Source: an uncultured Collinsella sp. (GTDB taxonomy: Bacteria; Actinomycetota; Coriobacteriia; Coriobacteriales; Coriobacteriaceae). From it: 6,993 bases of DNA. Both the position numbers and the translations under genes were made by a program. This document shows positions 1-6,993 of the stretch, in pieces (positions within the stretch are counted from its first letter, which is position 1; each line of letters begins with the position of its first letter). The notes under the pieces are model-generated. The model was given only the letters and a program-made list of their open reading frames with translations. It did not search any database and was not told the origin of the DNA. Location of the stretch: assembly GCA_900764025.1 (NCBI GenBank), contig CAAFMM010000030.1, forward strand, positions 1 through 6,993. The letters run 5' to 3'.

Positions 1-790
1 TGACGCCAGCCGCGATACGGTCCGATCCGCAGAGCACGCCATCGAAAGCAATCTCGCGCGCGAGGATCTGGTGCATGGCCTGATAGCCGTCTCCGCTGTT
101 CCAGCCGGTATAGATAACGTTTGCGTCTGGGAGGTCTTCGCCCAAGACGGCGCGGTAGCCGCGCAGGCGGTCGACAACAGCGGGGTTGTCTTGCGGTCCC
201 AACACGGCGACGATATCTTTGCGCCCGCGATCCTTCATGGCGAGTGCCGCAAAATGTCCGCCCTCTTCGTCGTCAGAGTAGACCGTCGAGAACATATCGC
301 GATAGGGGTGGCCCTCGAGCTGGCCGCACAACACGGTGGGCACGCCCAGCTCGCGCAGCACCTCGAGCAGCTCGCTGCCCTTGTAGGGGGAGACGTCGAT
401 CACGGCGTCGAACGAGCGGCGCTCAAAGTGCTCGCGTGCGCGGTTGCGCTCATGCGTAGAAGACGCCTGCAAGATAACGGGCAGATAGGACGACTCCGAC
501 AGCTCCTCGGTAATGCCGCTCAAAAACTCGCTATAGGTGGGGTCGCTGAAGAGTTCACTCAGGGGCTCGGTCACGAGCACGGCGATGATTTCCGTGCGCC
601 CGACAGCGAGCGCTCGGCCACGAGCGTTGGGGACAAAATTGACTTCCTTGGCCGCCGCGCGGACGCGCTTTTTGGTTTCCTCGCTAATGCGGGGCGAATC
701 GTTGAGGGCGCGCGATGCCGTGGAGCGCGACACGCCGGCAGCTGCGGCAACCTCGGCAAGCGTAGGTGCGGTGCGAACTGGTTGGGTCAT
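1..790 (-). CDS. LacI-family transcriptional repressor (3' end outside window)
   Basis: The frame is open from an ATG at 790-788 to the window edge, giving 263 complete residues. An AGGAGA ribosome binding site lies about 7 nt before the start. Residues about 9-60 are a typical LacI helix-turn-helix: TLAEVAAAAGVS, then recognition helix RSTASRALN (22-30), then hinge NARGRALAVG (55-64). Leu61 aligns with LacI Leu56, which intercalates at a central CpG; the operators downstream have exactly such a centre. The rest is the periplasmic-binding-protein-like effector domain, with GSDRIAAG (255-262) matching the family's conserved SD-x-x-A-x-G strand. Family members are usually 330-340 aa, so roughly 70 residues are missing. 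It is divergent from ebgA and is the obvious candidate to control it. It does not look like E. coli EbgR in the effector domain, so the inducer is unknown; a galactoside is plausible. Family confident, target inferred. Confidence 0.93.
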   Translation of the reverse strand, partial: MTQPVRTAPTLAEVAAAAGVSRSTASRALNDSPRISEETKKRVRAAAKEVNFVPNARGRALAVGRTEIIAVLVTEPLSELFSDPTYSEFLSGITEELSESSYLPVILQASSTHERNRAREHFERRSFDAVIDVSPYKGSELLEVLRELGVPTVLCGQLEGHPYRDMFSTVYSDDEEGGHFAALAMKDRGRKDIVAVLGPQDNPAVVDRLRGYRAVLGEDLPDANVIYTGWNSGDGYQAMHQILAREIAFDGVLCGSDRIAAGV

Positions 791-851
791 GGCGTCTCCT
801 GGAAAATGCGGTCGATGTTGTCACTGATACGGGCTAGTGCGGATACAGCTT

Positions 852-907
852 ACTATAGTGCGCCTGAACAGCGTTCATGATATCCGGTGACCGGTGTCGT
901 TTTGCAA
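852..907 (-). promoter_or_regulatory. Possible promoter region of the lacI-type gene
   Basis: On the minus strand two -10-like hexamers lie upstream of the repressor start: TATCAT (882-877), which has a TTGCAA -35-like hexamer at 907-902 with a long 19-bp spacer, and TATAGT (857-852), which has no convincing -35. Either would give a leader of some tens of nucleotides. Neither is strong, so the exact promoter is uncertain; only its general location upstream of 790 is reasonable. Confidence 0.25.
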
Positions 908-1026
908 CCAAGCCGAAATCGAATACGTCTCGTGTGGGTGAGATATTAGCGGGCGTGGCGGTTGCCTACGAGCTTGAGAACGATGTCTTGCGCCGAGTTT
1001 CGATACTCAGGGTGACATAAGTGCCG

Positions 1027-1047
1027 CGGTTGTACAACCGGTTGCAC
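1027..1047. promoter_or_regulatory. LacI-type operator 1 (compound, overlapping palindromes)
   Basis: This is the most distal of three copies of ACAACCGGTTGCAC (1034-1047). Its core CAACCGGTTG (1035-1044) is a perfect 10-bp palindrome with a central CpG, as LacI-family proteins prefer. Here it overlaps a second perfect 14-bp palindrome, CGGTTGTACAACCG (1027-1040), so three half-sites follow one another. It is centred 45 bp upstream of operator 2. The binding protein is inferred to be the divergent repressor. Confidence 0.8.
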
Positions 1048-1078
1048 CGTTAATCCGGCCAAATCGACCGTTCAGCGG

Positions 1079-1094
1079 ACAACCGGTTGCACAG
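1079..1094. promoter_or_regulatory. LacI-type operator 2
   Basis: Second exact copy of ACAACCGGTTGCAC, extended to ACAACCGGTTGCACAG as in operator 3; the palindromic core is 1080-1089. The probable -35 of the ebgA promoter falls inside it, so a bound repressor would block RNA polymerase. It is centred 42 bp from operator 3, about four helical turns, placing both on the same DNA face. Confidence 0.85.
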
Positions 1095-1116
1095 CTTTTT
1101 GCATCGCCCGTAAGAT
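1087..1116 (+). promoter_or_regulatory. Probable ebgA operon promoter
   Basis: A TAAGAT -10-like hexamer (1111-1116) lies 18 bp after TTGCAC (1087-1092) inside operator 2. Transcription would start near 1123, within operator 3, giving a leader of about 44 nt. The -35 match is weak, but the placement between two operators supports it. Confidence 0.5.
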
Positions 1117-1120
1117 AAGG

Positions 1121-1136
1121 ACAACCGGTTGCACAG
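1121..1136. promoter_or_regulatory. LacI-type operator 3
   Basis: Third copy, identical to operator 2 over 16 bp (ACAACCGGTTGCACAG), with its core at 1122-1131. It begins 4 bp after the proposed -10 hexamer, so it covers the expected transcription start, a classic repressor position. It ends 17 bp before the ebgA ribosome binding site. Confidence 0.85.
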
Positions 1137-1151
1137 GAATCACTACGATGA

Positions 1152-4175
<3,024 letters not shown>

Positions 4176-4178
4176 GTC

Positions 4179-4634
4179 ATGCATGTCTTTAACTCGCGCG
4201 CCGATTTCGACGCTCAGATGAAGTCCGTCAAGAAGTGGATGCGTACCGGACAGGCGCTCGATGGTGTTGCCGACCTGCAGCACGACGTGGCTTACTCCAT
4301 CGGCGACTCGTTGGTGTATTGGTGGGTGAACGCCCACGAGGCCGCTACCGCCGATCTGGTCGGTCACCGTCGCTATCATGCCGTGCTCGCCCCGCTCGAC
4401 GGCGACCTGACTGTCGAGGTGGCTTCTAAGGCCGATCTTACCTGTACGCGCGCCTACAGCGATATCGACGATCGTGAGCGCTTTGAGGGAGCGGGGGAGA
4501 CCGTGACGATTCCTGCCGGCGGCGTTGCCGTCGTCGAGATCGACGAGGCCTACCGTGTCGTGGCTGGTGCCGCGGATCCCCGCGTCGTGGTACTGCACGT
4601 GACGGTTGAAGGATATTCCTTCCCCAACAAGTAG
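4179..4634 (+). CDS. ebgC: EbgC-type beta-galactosidase small subunit (YhcH/YjgK/YiaL family)
   Basis: This 151-aa protein belongs to the cupin-like DUF386 family (YhcH/YjgK/YiaL) and matches the length of E. coli EbgC (149 aa). Features shared with remembered EbgC are KKWMR (18-22), VAYSIGDSLVY (37-47), GHRRY (62-66), the acidic DIDDRE stretch (95-100), GAGETV (104-109), EAYR (123-126) and the C-terminal VTVEGYSFPNK. In E. coli, EbgC binds EbgA and is needed for full beta-galactosidase activity, forming a hetero-octamer. The gene starts 3 nt after the ebgA stop with its ribosome binding site inside ebgA, as expected for two subunits. There is no signal peptide or membrane segment. Asp122 stands where I recall a histidine in E. 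coli EbgC. A free-standing sugar anomerase-like role, known for other DUF386 proteins, is less likely given the context. Confidence 0.93.
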   Translation: MHVFNSRADFDAQMKSVKKWMRTGQALDGVADLQHDVAYSIGDSLVYWWVNAHEAATADLVGHRRYHAVLAPLDGDLTVEVASKADLTCTRAYSDIDDRERFEGAGETVTIPAGGVAVVEIDEAYRVVAGAADPRVVVLHVTVEGYSFPNK

Positions 4635-4638
4635 TATT

Positions 4639-4652
4639 CGTCCGCCTGGACG
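4639..4652 (+). other. Small GC-rich hairpin just after ebgC
   Basis: CGTCC-GCCT-GGACG forms a 5-bp stem with a 4-nt loop beginning 4 nt after the ebgC stop, followed by TTTGCTTC. It is too short and its T-run too poor for a confident terminator; it may be a partial terminator or an mRNA 3'-end stabiliser. Confidence 0.35.
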
Positions 4653-4667
4653 TTTGCTTCGCGCCGT

Positions 4668-4711
4668 TAAGGGGGATGGCTTTGTTGACTCCCTTTTCCC
4701 CATTCCCCTTA
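4668..4711 (+). other. Intercistronic hairpin between ebgC and the permease gene
   Basis: TAAGGGGGATGG (4668-4679) pairs with CCATTCCCCTTA (4700-4711) as a 12-bp stem with one G-U pair and a 20-nt loop. No T-run follows, so it is not a standard terminator. Such structures in operons often protect upstream mRNA or lower downstream expression; here that role is inferred. Confidence 0.5.
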
Positions 4712-4720
4712 GCAGGTGCA

Positions 4721-4751
4721 CCGTCCGTGTTTGCACTTGCAGCTCGGACGG
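4721..4751 (+). other. Second intercistronic hairpin upstream of the permease gene
   Basis: CCGTCCG (4721-4727) pairs with CGGACGG (4745-4751), a 7-bp stem with a 17-nt loop, followed by TTTAGATGACATTT. The T-content after the stem is modest, so a weak terminator or attenuator is possible but unproven. Confidence 0.4.
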
Positions 4752-4775
4752 GTTTAGATGACATTTAATAGATGA

Positions 4776-6251
<1,476 letters not shown>

Positions 6252-6297
6252 CGCTAGGATTAATCTACGGCTGTGGAATAAATCGATTCCCTTTCCT

Positions 6298-6334
6298 AAG
6301 GAGGGGCCTTACGAGGCCTCTCCTTTTGTGTTTT
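6298..6334 (+). terminator. Intrinsic terminator of the ebg operon
   Basis: AAGGAGGGGCC (6298-6308) and GGCCTCTCCTT (6315-6325) form an 11-bp stem with one G-U pair and a 6-nt loop (TTACGA), followed by TTGTGTTTT. It lies 46 nt after the permease stop and is well formed. Confidence 0.88.
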
Positions 6335-6356
6335 GGGGCATGGTTTTGGACCCTGT

Positions 6357-6573
6357 GGGCAAAAAATGCCAAATATGAGTACTGTTGCAAAAGAGGTGTC
6401 ATATTTTTCGGCCTGTTCTGAGCAAAAATGGGCTCAAAATCAATTTATCTAACCCCTCTTTAAAGGGCGTTTGACGGCTTTCAACCTCCTCGAATCGCTC
6501 AAAGTAGGCAATTTGCTCTCGATTTTGCTGCTACTAAATTGGTGACAGTACTCATATTTGCCACTTTTTGACC
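6357..6573. repeat. Inverted-repeat pair enclosing an AT-rich noncoding segment (MITE-like candidate)
   Basis: CAAATATGAGTACTGT (6370-6385) recurs exactly inverted as ACAGTACTCATATTTG (6545-6560). The similarity extends outward: GGGCAAAAAATGC (6357-6369) against the complement of 6561-6573, GGTCAAAAAGTGG, so each arm is 29 bp with 26 matches. The 159 bp between the arms contain no convincing gene and are clearly more AT-rich than the flanking genes. The whole is about 217 bp, a size typical of miniature inverted-repeat elements, but no clean target-site duplication is seen. It fills most of the gap between the permease terminator and the HPr promoter. Alternatives are a large RNA hairpin or paired binding sites for a regulator. 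The repeat itself is certain; its nature is not. Confidence 0.75.
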
Positions 6574-6612
6574 ACGAGGTGTTCAGAGGGGCTCTCGGCA
6601 AGCATCTAACGC

Positions 6613-6618
6613 TACAAT
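6613..6618 (+). promoter_or_regulatory. Candidate -10 element for the HPr gene
   Basis: TACAAT matches the -10 consensus at five of six positions and would place the start near 6625, about 50 nt before the HPr ATG. No good -35 lies at the right distance; TTGACC at 6568-6573 is too far away. A promoter is needed here because a terminator closes the operon upstream. Confidence 0.4.
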
Positions 6619-6663
6619 AACTACCACGTGGCTGGGTTTTGCCGGCCGAATGTGCGATGTCGT

Positions 6664-6671
6664 GGGAGGGG
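6664..6671 (+). promoter_or_regulatory. Ribosome binding site fixing the HPr start
   Basis: GGGAGGGG ends 2 nt before the ATG at 6674, with the GGAG core 5 nt away. It lies downstream of the alternative in-frame ATG at 6650, so the 6674 start is the one it serves. Confidence 0.8.
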
Positions 6672-6673
6672 AC

Positions 6674-6922
6674 ATGGTCGAGTTTACAAAGACGATTAAA
6701 GATCCGTTGGGATTGCATGCCCGCCCGGTTGCGCTGCTCTATGACATTATCGCCAAGCATCGTAGCGACGTGTCGGTTAGCATCGGCGACCGTCATACCG
6801 ACGGTCGCGACGTTATGGGCCTGATGGCCCTCTACGGCGAGTGCGGCGAGGACATCATCTTCCGCGTTTCGGGCGTGGATGAGGCCTCCTGTGTCACATC
6901 GATCAGAAACCTCTCGCTCTAA
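6674..6922 (+). CDS. ptsH: HPr-family phosphocarrier protein with Asp46
   Basis: From the ATG at 6674 this is an 82-aa cytoplasmic protein of the HPr family, which carries phosphate from enzyme I to PTS sugar permeases. The active-site segment GLHARPV places the phosphorylated histidine at position 15 exactly as in classical HPr, with Arg17 and Pro18 conserved; this numbering supports the chosen start over ATG 6650. The regulatory segment reads GRDVMGLM (44-51), so position 46, usually serine and the target of HPr kinase, is aspartate. The C-terminus (SIRNLSL) is a few residues shorter than in most HPr proteins (85-88 aa). No enzyme I gene adjoins it, and it is bounded by its own probable promoter and a strong terminator, so it is likely monocistronic. 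It may be the main HPr or a paralogue with a regulatory role. Confidence 0.9.
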   Translation: MVEFTKTIKDPLGLHARPVALLYDIIAKHRSDVSVSIGDRHTDGRDVMGLMALYGECGEDIIFRVSGVDEASCVTSIRNLSL

Positions 6923-6931
6923 GCATGACAG

Positions 6932-6971
6932 GGCGCGGCAAAGGACAGCTCTTTGCCGCGCCTTTTTGTTT
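6932..6971 (+). terminator. Intrinsic terminator after the HPr gene
   Basis: GGCGCGGCAAAG (6932-6943) and CTTTGCCGCGCC (6951-6962) form a perfect 12-bp stem with a 7-nt loop, followed by TTTTTGTTT. It begins 10 nt after the HPr stop codon. Confidence 0.95.
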
Positions 6972-6993
6972 CGTATAGGAAACTTTTTCGAAA

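Noticed and set aside
71..880. A 269-codon plus-strand open frame
   Set aside because: It is antisense to the LacI-family gene, whose helix-turn-helix and ribosome binding site are clear.
1027..1136. Three repeats with spacers of about 30 bp considered as a CRISPR-like array
   Set aside because: The repeats are short, palindromic and lie around a promoter next to a LacI-family gene; they are operators, and no cas gene is present.
4685..4759. Separate promoter for the permease gene (TTGACT at 4685 or TTGCAC at 4731)
   Set aside because: No acceptable -10 hexamer is found at the right distance from either, so an internal promoter cannot be supported.
6650..6673. Upstream ATG for the HPr gene
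   Set aside because: It lacks a ribosome binding site and would shift the active-site histidine away from position 15.
6449..6796. A 115-codon minus-strand open frame over the inverted repeat and HPr gene
   Set aside because: It overlaps the HPr coding sequence, includes the AT-rich repeat element and shows no family motif.

Overview
The window looks like chromosomal DNA of a GC-rich Gram-positive gut actinobacterium, most likely a Coriobacteriia member such as Collinsella. This assignment rests on codon use, strong GGAGG-type ribosome binding sites and gene style; no rRNA or other taxonomic marker is present, so it is an inference.

Layout: (1) 1-790, minus strand: a LacI-family repressor whose 3' end lies outside the window. 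(2) 791-1166: a divergent control region with three near-identical operators (core CAACCGGTTG) around a probable promoter. (3) 1167-4175: a GH2 beta-galactosidase closely resembling E. coli EbgA. (4) 4179-4634: the small EbgC-type partner subunit, 3 nt downstream and probably translationally coupled. (5) 4635-4787: an intercistronic stretch with three possible RNA hairpins. (6) 4788-6251: an APC-superfamily membrane transporter that resembles E. coli YgjI, followed by a clear intrinsic terminator. (7) 6335-6649: an AT-rich gap without genes holding a pair of 29-bp inverted repeats, possibly a small mobile or regulatory element. (8) 6674-6922: a stand-alone HPr phosphocarrier with an intact active-site histidine but aspartate at the usual regulatory serine, followed by a perfect-stem terminator.

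The genes in 1-6334 appear to form one unit. The repressor would hold the ebgA promoter off through the three operators, EbgA with EbgC would hydrolyse a beta-galactoside, and the APC permease would import or exchange a related compound. The order repressor-ebgA-ebgC-APC permease mirrors the E. coli ebgR-ebgA-ebgC-ygjI locus as I remember it, although the repressor here is not obviously an EbgR orthologue. No classical lactose permease or PTS sugar permease is visible in the window. The HPr gene is a separate transcription unit.

No tRNA, rRNA, CRISPR array, complete insertion sequence or phage gene was seen. The most notable points are the conserved ebg-permease linkage, the triple operator, the 6357-6573 inverted-repeat element and the natural Asp46 in HPr.
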